A stretch of DNA of 64,000 nt from DATDDB01 sp035260545 (GCA_035260545.1 DATFUZ010000085.1:1-64000); one strand, 5' to 3'. Numbered from the stretch's first letter, positions 19,109-28,963 are shown. Notes: a model not told the origin generated them from the sequence alone. Made by a program: numbers and translations.

Positions 19109-19852
19109 TCAGGCACCACCCTCTCGCTGGCGTCTGGCCTCGTACAGGCAGATGCCGGTGCTGACCGAGACGTTCAGGCTCTCCACGCTGCCCAGCATGG
19201 GAATGCGCACCAGTTCGTCGCAGGTCTCCTTCGTCAGCCGGCGCAAGCCCTCGCCTTCCGCGCCCAGCACCCAGGCCAGCGCGCCGCTGTGGCGGAAGCC
19301 GTACAGCCCGGTCTCGGCCTCGCCGTCCGCACCGACCACCCAGATGTCGCGTTCCTTCAGCTCGCGCAGGGTGCGCGCGAGGTTGGTCACGGTGATGTAG
19401 GGCACGGTCTCGGCGGCGCCGCAGGCGACCTTCTCCACCGTGGCATTGAGCCCCACGGCGCGGTCCTTGGGCGCGATCACGGCATGCACGCCGAAAGCAT
19501 CAGCGGAGCGCAGACAGGCGCCGAGGTTATGCGGGTCCTGCACGCCGTCCAGCACCAGCAGCAAGGGCGGCTCGGTGAGCGTGTCCAGCACGTCGTCCAG
19601 GTGCTGCACCCTCTGCGCCGCGTTGACGCGCGCAGCCACGCCCTGGTGGCGCGCATGGCCGGCCATGCCGTCTAGGCGCTTGGCGTCCACCTGAATGATG
19701 CGCACGCCGGCGGATTCGGCCAGCTTCAGCAGCTCGCGCGCCCGCGGGTCGCGGCGCTGGCTGTCCACATAAAGTTCGAGCACGCCGTCCGGGTGCTGGC
19801 GGATGCGGGCAGTGACGGCGTGGAAACCGTGGATGATTCGTGATTCAGCCAT
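19109..19852 (-). CDS. rlmB: 23S rRNA (Gm2251) 2'-O-methyltransferase RlmB
   Basis: A SpoU-family knotted methyltransferase that methylates G2251 in the ribosomal P loop using S-adenosylmethionine. The 247-residue length is usual. An N-terminal substrate domain (1-80) precedes the SPOUT domain with LVLDGVQDPHNLGACLRSA (about 99-117), the glycine-rich VLGAEGEGLRRLT (about 194-206) and SLNVSVSTGICLYEARRQR (about 223-241). It lies 3 bp from the stop-start junction with rnr, as in many proteobacteria, and is likely co-transcribed. Confidence 0.95.
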   Translation of the reverse strand: MAESRIIHGFHAVTARIRQHPDGVLELYVDSQRRDPRARELLKLAESAGVRIIQVDAKRLDGMAGHARHQGVAARVNAAQRVQHLDDVLDTLTEPPLLLVLDGVQDPHNLGACLRSADAFGVHAVIAPKDRAVGLNATVEKVACGAAETVPYITVTNLARTLRELKERDIWVVGADGEAETGLYGFRHSGALAWVLGAEGEGLRRLTKETCDELVRIPMLGSVESLNVSVSTGICLYEARRQREGGA

Positions 19853-19855
19853 GAT

Positions 19856-22141
19856 CTACCACACCTTGCTTTTCTTGCCGGGAGCTTCCTTGCCGCCATC
19901 TTTTTGCCTGCCGCCCGACTTCTTGTCCTTGGCAGCGGCTTCCTCATCCCGCGCTTCGACCAGGGTGAAGTCTATCTTGGTGCTTTCCATGTCCACCCGC
20001 ACCACCTTCACCCGCACGCGGTCGCCCAGGCGGTAGCGCGTGCCGGTGCGCTCGCCCAGCATCTGGTGCTTGGTGGCGTCGAAGTGGAAATAGTCCTGCC
20101 CCAGTTCGGAGACGTGCACCAGACCCTCGGTGTAGATGTCGTCCAGCGACACGAAGATGCCGAAACCGGTGACCGAGGAGATGGTGCCGTCGAACACGCT
20201 GCCCAGGTGCTCGCGCATGTAGAAGCATTTGAGCCAGGCTTCCACGTCGCGCGTGGCGTCGTCGGCGCGGCGCTCGGTCATGGAACAATGGTCGCCCAGC
20301 ACCTGCCATTTCTCCTTGGGCTTGTACTGCTTGCCGGCGAGCACGGCCTTGATGGCGCGATGCACCAGCAGATCGGGATAGCGGCGGATGGGGGAAGTGA
20401 AATGGGTATAGGCCTCATAGCCCAGGCCGAAGTGGCCGGTGTTGTCGGGGCAGTAGCGCGCCTGGCGCAGCGAACGCAGCATCACGGTCTGCAGCAGCGG
20501 CGCATCCGGGCGGCCCTTCACCTGGCCCAGCAGCTTGGAGTAGTCGCCCGCCTGCGGCTCGTCGCCGCCGCCCAACTGCAGGCCGAATTCCTTGAGGAAT
20601 TCGCGCACGTTCTCCAGCTTCTCCGGGGTCGGTCCTTCGTGCACGCGGTACAGCGACGGGTGCTTGTTCGCCTGCAGGAACTCGGCGGTGCAGGCATTCG
20701 CCGCCAGCATGCATTCCTCGATCAGGCGGTGGGCGTCGTTGCGCACCACGGGCACGATGCGCTCGATCTTGCCCTGTTCGTTGAAGATCATCTGTGTCTC
20801 GACGGACTCGAAGTCGATCGCGCCGCGCTTCTCGCGCGCGGAAAGCAGCGCCAGGAACAGGGCGTGCAGATTGCGCACGTGCGGCAGCACTTCGGCGAAC
20901 TGCTTCGCCTCCGGCCCCTCTCCGTCGGCCAGCATGGCCGCCACCTGGGTGTAGGTGAGGCGCGCGTGGGAATACATCACCGAGGGATAGAAGCGGTACT
21001 GCTCGATCTCGCCCGCCTCGCTGATCTGCATGTCACACACCATGCACAGCCGGTCCACGCGCGGATTGAGCGAGCACAGCCCGTTGGACAGCTCCTCCGG
21101 CAGCATGGGAATGACGCGGCGCGGGAAGTACACCGAGTTGCCGCGGTTCAGCGCCTCCGCGTCCAGCGCGTCGCCCGCCTCCACATAGTGGCTCACGTCG
21201 GCGATGGCCACCACCAGGCGGAAACCCTTGGCGTTCGGCTCGCAATACACGGCATCGTCGAAATCGCGCGCGGTTTCGCCGTCTATGGTCACCAGCGGCA
21301 GGCGACGCACGCTTTCCCGCCCGGCCCAGTCCTGCTCGGATACGGTGGGCGCAAATTCCTCTGCCTGGTGCCTGGCGGCGAGCGGGAACTCGTTGGGCAG
21401 GTCGTGCTTGCGCAGCGCGATCTCGATCTCCATGCCCGGATCGGCATAGTTGCCCACCACCTCGACCACACGGCCGATGGGCTGCGCATACTTGGAGGGC
21501 TGCTGCAGTATCTCCACCATCACTACCTGGCCAGCCTTGGCGCCGCCTGCGCCGCCAGCCGCCACCAGGATGTCCTGGCTGATGCGGCGGTCTTCCGCGA
21601 CCACGAACTGGATGCCGTGCTCCTCATACAGGCGCCCGACCACGCGGGTGTTGGCGGATACCAGCACTTCGACGATCTTGGCCTCGCGCCGGCCGCGCCG
21701 GTCCACGCCGGCCACGCGCACCATCACGGTGTCGCCGTGCAGCACCTTGTGCATTTCCTTGGCGGAGAGAACCAGGTCCTCACTGCCGTCCTCGGGGATC
21801 ACAAAGCCGAAGCCGTCCGGATGCCCCTGCACCCGGCCCTTGATCAGGTCGATCTTGTCGGTCATACACAGCGCGCCGCGGCGGTTGCGCATGATCTGGC
21901 CGTCGCGCTCCATGGCGCGCAGGCGGCGGGTGAACAGGTCGGCCTCCTTCGACGTGATGTCCAGCAGCTCGATCAGGTCTTCCTCGCTCATCGGCGCCCC
22001 GTGCTCTTCCAGCAGTTGCAGGACGAATTCACGGCTGGGCAGCGGATGCTCGTAATGCTCGCGCTCGCGCTCGAGGAACGGATCCTGGTTGCGGATGGCG
22101 TTGCTGTTCTTGCCGCCTTTCTTGGTTTTCTTTTCTTTCAT
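19856..22141 (-). CDS. rnr: Ribonuclease R
   Basis: A 3'-5' exoribonuclease of the RNB family that degrades structured RNA and acts in tmRNA-linked decay. It has 761 residues. An N-terminal helix-turn-helix (about 25-85) is followed by cold-shock domains (about 90-240), the RNB catalytic domain with TIDGETARDFDDAVYCE (about 284-300; active-site Asp cluster) and YTHFTSPIRRYPDLLVHR (about 582-599), an S1 domain (about 645-725), and a lysine-rich tail. It precedes rlmB on the same strand. Confidence 0.95.
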   Translation of the reverse strand: MKEKKTKKGGKNSNAIRNQDPFLEREREHYEHPLPSREFVLQLLEEHGAPMSEEDLIELLDITSKEADLFTRRLRAMERDGQIMRNRRGALCMTDKIDLIKGRVQGHPDGFGFVIPEDGSEDLVLSAKEMHKVLHGDTVMVRVAGVDRRGRREAKIVEVLVSANTRVVGRLYEEHGIQFVVAEDRRISQDILVAAGGAGGAKAGQVVMVEILQQPSKYAQPIGRVVEVVGNYADPGMEIEIALRKHDLPNEFPLAARHQAEEFAPTVSEQDWAGRESVRRLPLVTIDGETARDFDDAVYCEPNAKGFRLVVAIADVSHYVEAGDALDAEALNRGNSVYFPRRVIPMLPEELSNGLCSLNPRVDRLCMVCDMQISEAGEIEQYRFYPSVMYSHARLTYTQVAAMLADGEGPEAKQFAEVLPHVRNLHALFLALLSAREKRGAIDFESVETQMIFNEQGKIERIVPVVRNDAHRLIEECMLAANACTAEFLQANKHPSLYRVHEGPTPEKLENVREFLKEFGLQLGGGDEPQAGDYSKLLGQVKGRPDAPLLQTVMLRSLRQARYCPDNTGHFGLGYEAYTHFTSPIRRYPDLLVHRAIKAVLAGKQYKPKEKWQVLGDHCSMTERRADDATRDVEAWLKCFYMREHLGSVFDGTISSVTGFGIFVSLDDIYTEGLVHVSELGQDYFHFDATKHQMLGERTGTRYRLGDRVRVKVVRVDMESTKIDFTLVEARDEEAAAKDKKSGGRQKDGGKEAPGKKSKVW

Positions 22142-22241
22142 AGCCTCTTCTAGATTTCACTTACGTCTGCGCATGACCGCCGCCCGGATGGGGCAAAAAT
22201 ACGCCCGGATGGCGATTTTTCACAGTCATGCATATTTTCAA

Positions 22242-22270
22242 TTGACACAGCATCCCTTAACGATTAAAGT
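22242..22270 (+). promoter_or_regulatory. Promoter of tRNA-Leu
   Basis: A perfect -35 box TTGACA (22242-22247), a 17-bp spacer and a -10-like TAAAGT (22265-22270) lie 16 bp before the tRNA 5' end. Confidence 0.8.
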
Positions 22271-22286
22271 ACGCGCCCTCAAGCAA

Positions 22287-22373
22287 GCCCAGATGGCGGA
22301 ATTGGTAGACGCACCAGGTTCAGGTCCTGGCGGTGGCAACACTGTGGAGGTTCGAGTCCTCTTCTGGGCACCA
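22287..22373 (+). tRNA. tRNA-Leu (CAG)
   Basis: A class II tRNA of 87 bases with CCA encoded. The acceptor arm GCCCAGA pairs with TCTGGGC. The D-arm has GGCGGAATTGGTAGACGC, and the anticodon stem CCAGG/CCTGG encloses loop TTCAGGT, giving anticodon CAG. A long variable arm and the TTCGAGTCC T-loop complete the cloverleaf. It reads CUG, a major codon in this GC-rich genome. Confidence 0.95.
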
Positions 22374-22436
22374 GATCGCTAAGCAGCAAATCCAGTAGCA
22401 ACCAGCAGTAAATCGTAAATCCAGACCCGATCGAGT

Positions 22437-22464
22437 AAGAAAACGGCAATTGCCGTGATTTCTT
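22437..22464 (+). terminator. Hairpin downstream of tRNA-Leu
   Basis: A perfect 14-base palindrome ACGGCAATTGCCGT (22443-22456), extended by AAGAAA on the left and TTTCTT on the right. It probably marks the end of the tRNA precursor transcript. Confidence 0.5.
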
Positions 22465-22868
22465 GCGTCCGCCGGGATTCTTTCACGTCCATTCGGCGCG
22501 CCGCTTCAGGGCGGTCGCTGTGGTCGGGCGCATTATCGCACATTTAAGCCTGCCGCCCCGCCTATCGTTGCCGGCGACCTGCGGTTTCGCGTCCTCCCCG
22601 CCCGGCAGACCCCGCAAATGAGGGTTTTCCTCACCCCCTGTTAATCGCCGCGGTTATTGTCCGGCACGGCCCGCGGCGTAGCATGGGGGGCTGTTATCAG
22701 CCGCCGCGACCGGTCGGCTGTACGGGGCTTTTTCGGGGAAAGAGAAGAGCGAGAAATTTCGTCTGGCCGCGGCCATGCCCGGATGCATGAAATCCCCGGG
22801 CACAGGCACGGCGGAAGGCGGCCGGCATCCGCGTTAGCGGCGCCGCCGTCCCGCGCAGTACGCCGCCG
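22465..22868. other. Non-coding gap between tRNA-Leu and the response regulator
   Basis: About 400 bp with no supported gene. It is GC-rich and lacks recognised repeats. The open frame at 22657-23145 is mostly the shadow of the regulator gene. Confidence 0.5.
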
Positions 22869-23534
22869 TCAGGCCGCGCTGCCCGCTGCCACCAGTTTGA
22901 CGGCAAACAGGGCAAGCTGGTTGGAATTTTCCAGGTTGAGCTTGCGCTTGATGTTGGCCTTGTGGGATTCGATGGTCTTGATGCTGCGCGAGAGCTGCGC
23001 GGCAATTTCCGCCGTCCCCATGCCGTTGCCGACCAGGTGCAGCACCTCCAGCTCGCTGGGAGAAAGGGTGCTCACCGGCGAGACGCCGCTTTCCCTACCC
23101 ATTGCCTTCTTCAGCATCTGGGAGCGCAGCGCATCGCTGACATAGAGCTCGCCCTGCAGCACCTGACGCAGCGCGTTCAGCAGAGTGTCGGTCGCGGCCT
23201 GCTTCATCACATAGCCGCGGGCGCCCGCTTTCAGCACCGATTCGGCATAAATCGACTCGTCGTGCATGGAGAGCACCAGGATGGGCAGGTCGGAAAACTC
23301 GAATTGCAGCCGCCGCACCAGCTCCAGGCCGGATGCGCCCTCCAGCGACAGATCGACGATGGCGATGTCGTGGCGGCACGCGCGGTTCGCCCGCACCGCC
23401 TCCTCGATCTTTTCGGCCTGGCAACACGCAATCATGTCCGGCTCGCGGTCGATCAGCATGGCCATGCCCTGACGGACAATGGCGTGATCGTCCACGATCA
23501 TTACTTTGGCTTTGCGATTTTCATCAAACTGCAT
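22869..23534 (-). CDS. NarL/FixJ-family response regulator
   Basis: A 221-residue two-component regulator. The receiver domain (about 9-125) has the acid pocket VDDHA and phospho-acceptor Asp in VDLSLEG (about 61). The C-terminal LuxR-type helix-turn-helix (about 155-215) has SPSELEVLHLV and the recognition segment SIKTIESHKANIKRKLN. The partner is almost surely the sensor kinase divergently encoded at 23761, because NarL regulators pair with HisKA_3 kinases. The signal and target genes are unknown. Confidence 0.9.
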   Translation of the reverse strand: MQFDENRKAKVMIVDDHAIVRQGMAMLIDREPDMIACCQAEKIEEAVRANRACRHDIAIVDLSLEGASGLELVRRLQFEFSDLPILVLSMHDESIYAESVLKAGARGYVMKQAATDTLLNALRQVLQGELYVSDALRSQMLKKAMGRESGVSPVSTLSPSELEVLHLVGNGMGTAEIAAQLSRSIKTIESHKANIKRKLNLENSNQLALFAVKLVAAGSAA

Positions 23535-23760
23535 GATTCTTAGACTCCTTCACAGGATTTTTATCGCTCCCTGGCCAGCGGGCATTATACTCCGCGCTGC
23601 GGAAAAGTGCGGCACCCGCATGCCAATCGAGCTAGAATACGCTCGTTCGGCGGCGCAGCCCCGGGATAAGGGTCCCGGCCGGAATAAGTCTCCCGAAAGC
23701 GAAACCGGGCCCGCTCCGCCCTCAACCCTGTTCCAGACGACCTCGCCGCAGCCGGTCAAA

Positions 23761-25542
23761 ATGAAGCTCACGACCAAATTCACCCTGATTTTCTCCAGCA
23801 TCATCCTGTTCATGGGCTATATCTCGTTCTACGGGATATACAGCTTCCAGTACGAGATTCTGGAAAACGACATCACCGACAAGCTCGAAAACGCGGCCGA
23901 GGCCCACCTCGACCGGCTGGACCGGATGTTCTACGCGCGCCTCAAGGACCTGGAAGTCGCGGCGCGCAGCCCGGCATTCGGCGGCAACCCCAGGGCGGCC
24001 AAGCGCGAACTGGACGTATTCATCGAGCGCTACCCGCAATACGCCTCGGTCAGCTATTACACCCTGGGCCGCACCCTGATCGCCAGCGCCGGCCACTACC
24101 CCAGCACCAGCCGCGTCCATCCGCTCACCGAATACTGGCCCGAAATCTATTCCGGCAAGGACAGCGTGGTGAACATCTCGCGCTCGGCCGCGCTGCATGT
24201 GCCCACGCTGCACTTTGCGATACGGGTGAGAAACCGTTCCGGCAAGACGGTGGGCGTGCTGGTGGCGCGCATTCCCGCCGCCGAGCTTTACGGCTTGATG
24301 GAAAGCAAGACCCACCCGGATCCCAGCGAGGCCAAGTACGACCTGGACATCCTCGGCCGCGACGGCACCATCCTCTATTCCAACCACAAGCCGGGCTCCA
24401 TGCTCAACTCCGTCGACGAGGATTTCGACGTAATCCGCGAGGCCATCCCGGTGGTGCGCCGGGTCGGGAGCCTGACTGCCATCCACGAGGCGGTGCACAG
24501 CTCGGAGAACCGCGTGCTGATGGTGGTCGCCAAGGAGCAGGGCTACCGCGACTTCAAAGGCAACGGCTGGATCCTCAAGATGATGTATCCGGTGAACGAG
24601 GCCTTCGCCCCGGTGGAGGACCTGAACCGCCATGTATTCCTGTTCCTGCTGGCCATCTCCACGGTGGGCATCGCGGCCATTCTTTCCGTGCTGATGTACA
24701 CGGTGGTGCGCCCGATCAAGAAACTCAACCAGGCCACCACCGCGCTGGGCGAAGGCAAGCTGGACACCCGCGTCGCCATCGGCGCGCCGGACGAGATCGG
24801 CGCTCTGGCCCAGTCCTTCAACGCCATGGCGGAAAACCTCAAGGACGCGCGCGAGCAGCTCGCCCATGCTGCGGAAACCGCGCTGGTTCGCGCCAACAAG
24901 GCCGAACGCAAGATCATCGAGATCAACGAGGAAACCCAGCGCCAGATCGGGCGCGAACTGCATGACAACCTCGGCCAGCAGCTCACGGGGGTCGCCTTCA
25001 TGACCGAGGTGCTGCACAAGCACCTGAAGGACGAGGGCCATGCCGACGCGGCGACCGCCGCCAAGATCACCGCGCTAATCAACGAGGCCATCGTCAAGGC
25101 CAACCACCTGGCCCACGACCTGCACCCGGTGGAGATGGAGGAATCCGGCCTGCGCGCCATGCTGATGCGGCTGGCGACCAATACCCAGGAGATCTACGGC
25201 GTCAAATGCGAATGCCTCTGCGAGGGCGAGCCGCGCATCGGATCGCCAAACGCGGCCACCAACCTGTTCCGCATCGCGCAGGAGGCAGTGCATAACGCGG
25301 TCAAGCACAGCGATGCCTCCAAGATCACCCTGTCGCTGCGGGCAACGCCGGACGCGCTGACCATGGAGATCATCGACAACGGCCACGGCATCGGCAACCC
25401 GCAGGAAGTGGAATCCGGCCTGGGCATGAACACCATGCGCTACCGCGCCTCGGTGCTGAATGCCGAACTGCAGATCGGCCGGGTGGCGCGCGGCGGCACC
25501 CGGGTGGCGGTAATCCTGCCCGCCCAGGACAAAATCGCATAG
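23761..25542 (+). CDS. NarX/DegS-type sensor histidine kinase
   Basis: A 593-residue membrane kinase. The first membrane segment is about 7-29, followed by a periplasmic Cache-like sensor domain (about 35-285), a second membrane segment (about 290-315) and a HAMP domain (about 316-368). The HisKA_3 phospho-acceptor region has RQIGRELHDNLGQQ (His about 401), and the ATPase domain (about 485-590) has DNGHGIG and GLGMNTMRYRA. A much longer open frame upstream lacks a ribosome site and would place polar residues before the first membrane segment, so 23761 is preferred. It is divergent from its likely partner at 22869. Confidence 0.9.
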   Translation: MKLTTKFTLIFSSIILFMGYISFYGIYSFQYEILENDITDKLENAAEAHLDRLDRMFYARLKDLEVAARSPAFGGNPRAAKRELDVFIERYPQYASVSYYTLGRTLIASAGHYPSTSRVHPLTEYWPEIYSGKDSVVNISRSAALHVPTLHFAIRVRNRSGKTVGVLVARIPAAELYGLMESKTHPDPSEAKYDLDILGRDGTILYSNHKPGSMLNSVDEDFDVIREAIPVVRRVGSLTAIHEAVHSSENRVLMVVAKEQGYRDFKGNGWILKMMYPVNEAFAPVEDLNRHVFLFLLAISTVGIAAILSVLMYTVVRPIKKLNQATTALGEGKLDTRVAIGAPDEIGALAQSFNAMAENLKDAREQLAHAAETALVRANKAERKIIEINEETQRQIGRELHDNLGQQLTGVAFMTEVLHKHLKDEGHADAATAAKITALINEAIVKANHLAHDLHPVEMEESGLRAMLMRLATNTQEIYGVKCECLCEGEPRIGSPNAATNLFRIAQEAVHNAVKHSDASKITLSLRATPDALTMEIIDNGHGIGNPQEVESGLGMNTMRYRASVLNAELQIGRVARGGTRVAVILPAQDKIA

Positions 25543-25589
25543 CGCGTAATACGGGCGTTACCTTCTCGTACCTGGAATCGACCAGATAC

Positions 25590-25732
25590 GCCGCAGCAAG
25601 AACGCGACGAGGGTAGCCAGATGCAAGGCGCACGGCGCACAGGCACCGGAGTGTACTCGCAGTCTGCCGCTTCGCGGCCCCGGATGCCGGGCACCGTGCA
25701 ACGCCGCAGATGGCGACCGCAGTCGTTTTTGC
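25590..25732 (+). repeat. Dispersed repeat R1, copy A
   Basis: A ~140-bp imperfect long hairpin; the outer arms are GCAAGAACG... and ...CGTTTTTGC. Shared blocks are GATGCAAGGCGCACGGCGC, AGGCACCGGAGTGTAC, GGATGCCG and GCAACGCCGCAGATGG. This copy and copy D contain a GCAGTCTGCCGCTTCGCGG middle that copies B and C lack. Its right end touches the 3' end of atpG. Confidence 0.85.
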
Positions 25733-26617
25733 CTACTCGTTCTTCAAGGCCTCGAACCCCGACACCACGTCAAACAGTTCCTCATCTATCGCGCTCTGCC
25801 GCAGCGCGCGGAAGGCGCTGCCCAGATCCTCCATAAGCTCGCCGATGTTCTTTTCCGCGCGCTGCATGGCCGCCAGGCGGCTGGCGTTCTCGCTCGCCAG
25901 CGACACGGCGCAGGCCCGGTACAGCGAGATAAAGAGATACTCGCGCACCAGCGCCTGCAGCGTCGCCTCGCCCGCGCCCACCACTTCGGGCAGGTTGCTT
26001 GCGGGCCAGGGCTGACGCGCCAGTCCCGCCTGCCACTCCGCGTCCAGCGGCAGCAGGCGCACCGCCTCCGGCTCGTATACCTTGCCCGGCCGCGAGCGGT
26101 TGTGGAACAGCCAGACCTCGTCCGCCCTGCCCTGTTCACGATACCCTTGCAACCGCAGCAGCAGCGGCCCCACCAGCGCCGTGACGGCGGCGATGGCATT
26201 GGGCGCGGCGAAACTGCTTGCCGCCGCGACGCCGGCATCGGCCAGATAGCTCTGCGCCCGTTCCCCCACCACCAGCACTTCCTTCGCGCCCGGCATCCGC
26301 CCCAGCGCGCGCGCCGCGAAATCGGCCAGCGCCTCATTGAAGCCGCCGTCCAGTCCCTGATCGGAGCCGAACACGACGGCCGCCACCGAGACCTCGCGCC
26401 CGCGCGGCTTGCGTTCCGCGCCCCAGGCGACGCCGGTCTGGCGCAGGCAGCACACCAGACCCATCTCCACCGTGCGGTAATAGTCGTCCAGCGCCGCCAC
26501 CGCATGCTCATACTGCATCACGCTGGCCGCGGCCAGCGCCTTCATGGTGCGCACCACCGAGCCCAGTTCCGTGGCGCTGTCCACCTTGCGGCGCAGGCTG
26601 TCCAGCGTGTCGGTCAT
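25733..26617 (-). CDS. atpG: N-ATPase gamma subunit
   Basis: The central stalk subunit of the rotary ATPase, 294 residues. The N-terminal helix (TDTLDSLRRKVDSATELGSV, from residue 2) and the long C-terminal helix (about 225-290) form the coiled coil that turns inside the alpha3-beta3 head. The middle region is more divergent than in housekeeping F-ATPases, as is usual for the N-type. It is the last gene of the operon, overlapping atpA by 4 bp, and ends at repeat R1 copy A, which may serve as its terminator. Confidence 0.9.
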   Translation of the reverse strand: MTDTLDSLRRKVDSATELGSVVRTMKALAAASVMQYEHAVAALDDYYRTVEMGLVCCLRQTGVAWGAERKPRGREVSVAAVVFGSDQGLDGGFNEALADFAARALGRMPGAKEVLVVGERAQSYLADAGVAAASSFAAPNAIAAVTALVGPLLLRLQGYREQGRADEVWLFHNRSRPGKVYEPEAVRLLPLDAEWQAGLARQPWPASNLPEVVGAGEATLQALVREYLFISLYRACAVSLASENASRLAAMQRAEKNIGELMEDLGSAFRALRQSAIDEELFDVVSGFEALKNE

Positions 26618-28185
26618 GCCGCCCCGGCCCCGCCTGCCGGCCGCGCCTTGGCGAATGGCGCCAGCGTATCGCGCGCCAGCTTGAGGATGGCCGCGCGGTC
26701 GCCCGCGCCCAGGCCCTCGGGCGCGGCCAGCCGCCGCACCAGGTCGACGGGCAGCGCGCGCGCCGCCGCGCGCAAGGCCAGTTCCGCTTCGCGCATGCGC
26801 GGCTGCGGCACGGCATCGAACAAGCCGCCGATGAGCGCCAGCAGCAGCGCGATCTGCTCGGTGACCGAGGCCGGCTCGAATTCCGGCTGGATCAGGCAGG
26901 CGCGAATGCGGTGGCCGTGCTCGATGATGCGCCGGGTGTGCTCATCCAGCCGGGTGCCGAAGCGGGCAAAGGTCTCCAGTTCCTCGAACTGGGCATAGCC
27001 CAGCTTGAGGTCGCCCGCCACGGCGCGATAGGCCGCGAGCTGCGCCTTGCCTCCCACCCGCGACACCGACTTGCCCACGTCCACCGCGGGCAGCACGCCG
27101 AGGTCGAACAGCTTGGGCGAGAGATAGATCTGCCCGTCGGTGATCGAGATCAGGTTGGTGGGAATGTAGGCGGCGATGTTCTGCGCCTCGATCTCGATGA
27201 TGGGGAGCGCGGTCAGCGACCCGCCGCCCAGTTCCGGGCGCAGGCGCGTGGCGCGTTCCAGCAGGCGCGAGTGGAGGTAGAAGATGTCGCCGGGATAGGC
27301 CTCGCGCCCCGGCGGGCGGCGCAGCAAGAGCGACAGTTCGCGGTAGGCGCGCGCATGGTGGGTAAGGTCGTCATACACCACCAGCACGTCGCGCCCCGCG
27401 TGCATGAAGTATTCGGCGATGCTGGTGGCGGAATACGGCGCGATATAGGCCAGGCCCGGCGGGTCGCTGCCCTCGGTGACCACCACCACGGTGTAGTCCA
27501 TCGCGCCGTTCTCGCGCAGCGCGGCGACGGACTTGGCGACGGACGAGGCGCGCTGGCCAATGGCGCAATATACGCAGATCACGTCCTTGCCACGCTGGTT
27601 GAGGATGGTGTCGATGGCGATCGCGGTCTTGCCGGTCTGGCGGTCGCCCAGGATCAGCTCCCGCTGGCCGCGACCTATGGGCACGAGCGCGTCCACGACC
27701 TTGATCCCGGTCTGCAGCGGGATGGTGACGGGCGCGCGATCCATGATCTGCGGCGCGGGACGCTCCATGGGCAGGCGGTCGCTGGCGATCACCGGCCCGC
27801 GCCCGTCCAGCGGCCGGCACATGGGATTCACCACGCGGCCGATCAGGCCCTCGCCCACCGGCACGTCCATTACGTGCCCGCGCCGCTCCACGGTGTCGCC
27901 CGCGTGCAGCCGCGAATACTCGCCCAGCAGCACGACGCCGACCTCCTGCTCGTCGATGTTGAAGGCGATTCCGTAGAGGTCGCCGGGGAACTTCACCACC
28001 TCGTCGTAGCCCACGCCGGGCAGACCCGCCACATGCGCGATGCCGGTAGACAGGCTGGTGACCACGCCCGCCTCATGTGCGCGCAGGACCGGCGCACGGG
28101 CGGTTCGCGCCGCATCCATGCCGGCGAAGCTCTGCGCCAGAACTTGTTCCAGCTTGCGTTCCGGGTTGTCCGCTTGGGCTTTCAT
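26614..28185 (-). CDS. atpA: N-ATPase alpha subunit
   Basis: The non-catalytic nucleotide-binding subunit of the head, 523 residues. It has the N-terminal beta-barrel (about 40-100), the P-loop GDRQTGKTAIAIDT (about 181-194), the arginine-finger region near SLSTGIAHVAG-to-ERATRL, and a helical C-domain. Alpha subunits of N-type operons are recognised by their place after atpF with no delta gene between, as here. The start overlaps atpF by 4 bp. Confidence 0.93.
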   Translation of the reverse strand: MKAQADNPERKLEQVLAQSFAGMDAARTARAPVLRAHEAGVVTSLSTGIAHVAGLPGVGYDEVVKFPGDLYGIAFNIDEQEVGVVLLGEYSRLHAGDTVERRGHVMDVPVGEGLIGRVVNPMCRPLDGRGPVIASDRLPMERPAPQIMDRAPVTIPLQTGIKVVDALVPIGRGQRELILGDRQTGKTAIAIDTILNQRGKDVICVYCAIGQRASSVAKSVAALRENGAMDYTVVVVTEGSDPPGLAYIAPYSATSIAEYFMHAGRDVLVVYDDLTHHARAYRELSLLLRRPPGREAYPGDIFYLHSRLLERATRLRPELGGGSLTALPIIEIEAQNIAAYIPTNLISITDGQIYLSPKLFDLGVLPAVDVGKSVSRVGGKAQLAAYRAVAGDLKLGYAQFEELETFARFGTRLDEHTRRIIEHGHRIRACLIQPEFEPASVTEQIALLLALIGGLFDAVPQPRMREAELALRAAARALPVDLVRRLAAPEGLGAGDRAAILKLARDTLAPFAKARPAGGAGAA

Positions 28186-28961
28186 TTTCCGCTCGCAGCC
28201 TCTGCCTGACGCTGCGCGCGCAGCAGATCTTCCACGTCCTTATCCAGCGCGGCGAGATGGTCGCCTATGCTCCACGCCGCCTTCTGCCCCGCCATGAACA
28301 GTTCGATGCCGCCCACCAGTTCAGGCACGGTCTCGAAACGCACCGGGGCCGTGGCCGAGACCATCTCGCGTATCGCCGCTTCGATCTGCGCGCGCTGCGC
28401 CGCATCCAGTTCGAAGGCGCTGCGCACCACGGCGGGCGCATCGCCATCGGGACCGCCCAGCGTGCGGCGCGCCCCCTCCTCCATCTGGCGCAGGCGGGCG
28501 ACGAACACCTCCGCCATGCGCGCCTCCAGGCTCACGCCCGCCAGTTCCTGCAGGGCCTTGCGCGCAATGTCGAAAGCTTCGCGGCGGGTGCGGCGTGCGA
28601 TCTCGTCCTGCAGCGCATGGTATTCGCTTTCCACATTGCGCAGCAGCGTCGCGCGCAAGGCGGCGGATTCCTCGCGCGCCGCGTCGGTCAGGCGGCGCCG
28701 CTCATCCGCCGCCTCCGCCGCGGCCTGGCCCAGCAGTTCGGCATGCGCGGCATCGAATGCCTCATTCTTTCCCGCATATTCCGCCTGCGCGCGGGCCGCT
28801 TCCGCCTCCTTCGCATCAGCGTCGGCCAGCGTGGCCGCGATGCGCTTCTCGCGCGCATCCAGCGCGTTGAGGATGGGCTTGTACAAAAACCGCTTCATCA
28901 GCCAGACGAGGATGAGGAAGTTGGCGACTTGCGCGACGACGGTGAACCAGTCGATCAGCAT
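28182..28961 (-). CDS. atpF: N-ATPase b subunit (delta function fused or replaced)
   Basis: The peripheral stalk subunit, 259 residues, clearly longer than the usual ~156-residue b. The N-terminal membrane segment (VAQVANFLILVWLMKRFLYKPIL, split here at about 9-31) is followed by a long charged coiled coil (about 35-150). The C-terminal part (about 170-255) may replace the missing delta subunit, consistent with the absence of an atpH gene in the operon. It lies 2 bp from atpE. Confidence 0.9.
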   Translation of the reverse strand: MLIDWFTVVAQVANFLILVWLMKRFLYKPILNALDAREKRIAATLADADAKEAEAARAQAEYAGKNEAFDAAHAELLGQAAAEAADERRRLTDAAREESAALRATLLRNVESEYHALQDEIARRTRREAFDIARKALQELAGVSLEARMAEVFVARLRQMEEGARRTLGGPDGDAPAVVRSAFELDAAQRAQIEAAIREMVSATAPVRFETVPELVGGIELFMAGQKAAWSIGDHLAALDKDVEDLLRAQRQAEAASGK

Positions 28962-28963
28962 GG

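Noticed and set aside
19904..22153. 749-codon plus-strand frame opposite rnr
   Set aside because: Antisense shadow of rnr.
22657..23145. 162-codon frame upstream of and overlapping the response regulator
   Set aside because: No ribosome site or family pattern; most of it is antisense to the regulator.
23506..23760. N-terminal extension of the sensor kinase by 85 codons
   Set aside because: Polar and Pro/Arg-rich, overlaps the regulator's promoter region, and the first membrane segment starts right after the ATG at 23761.
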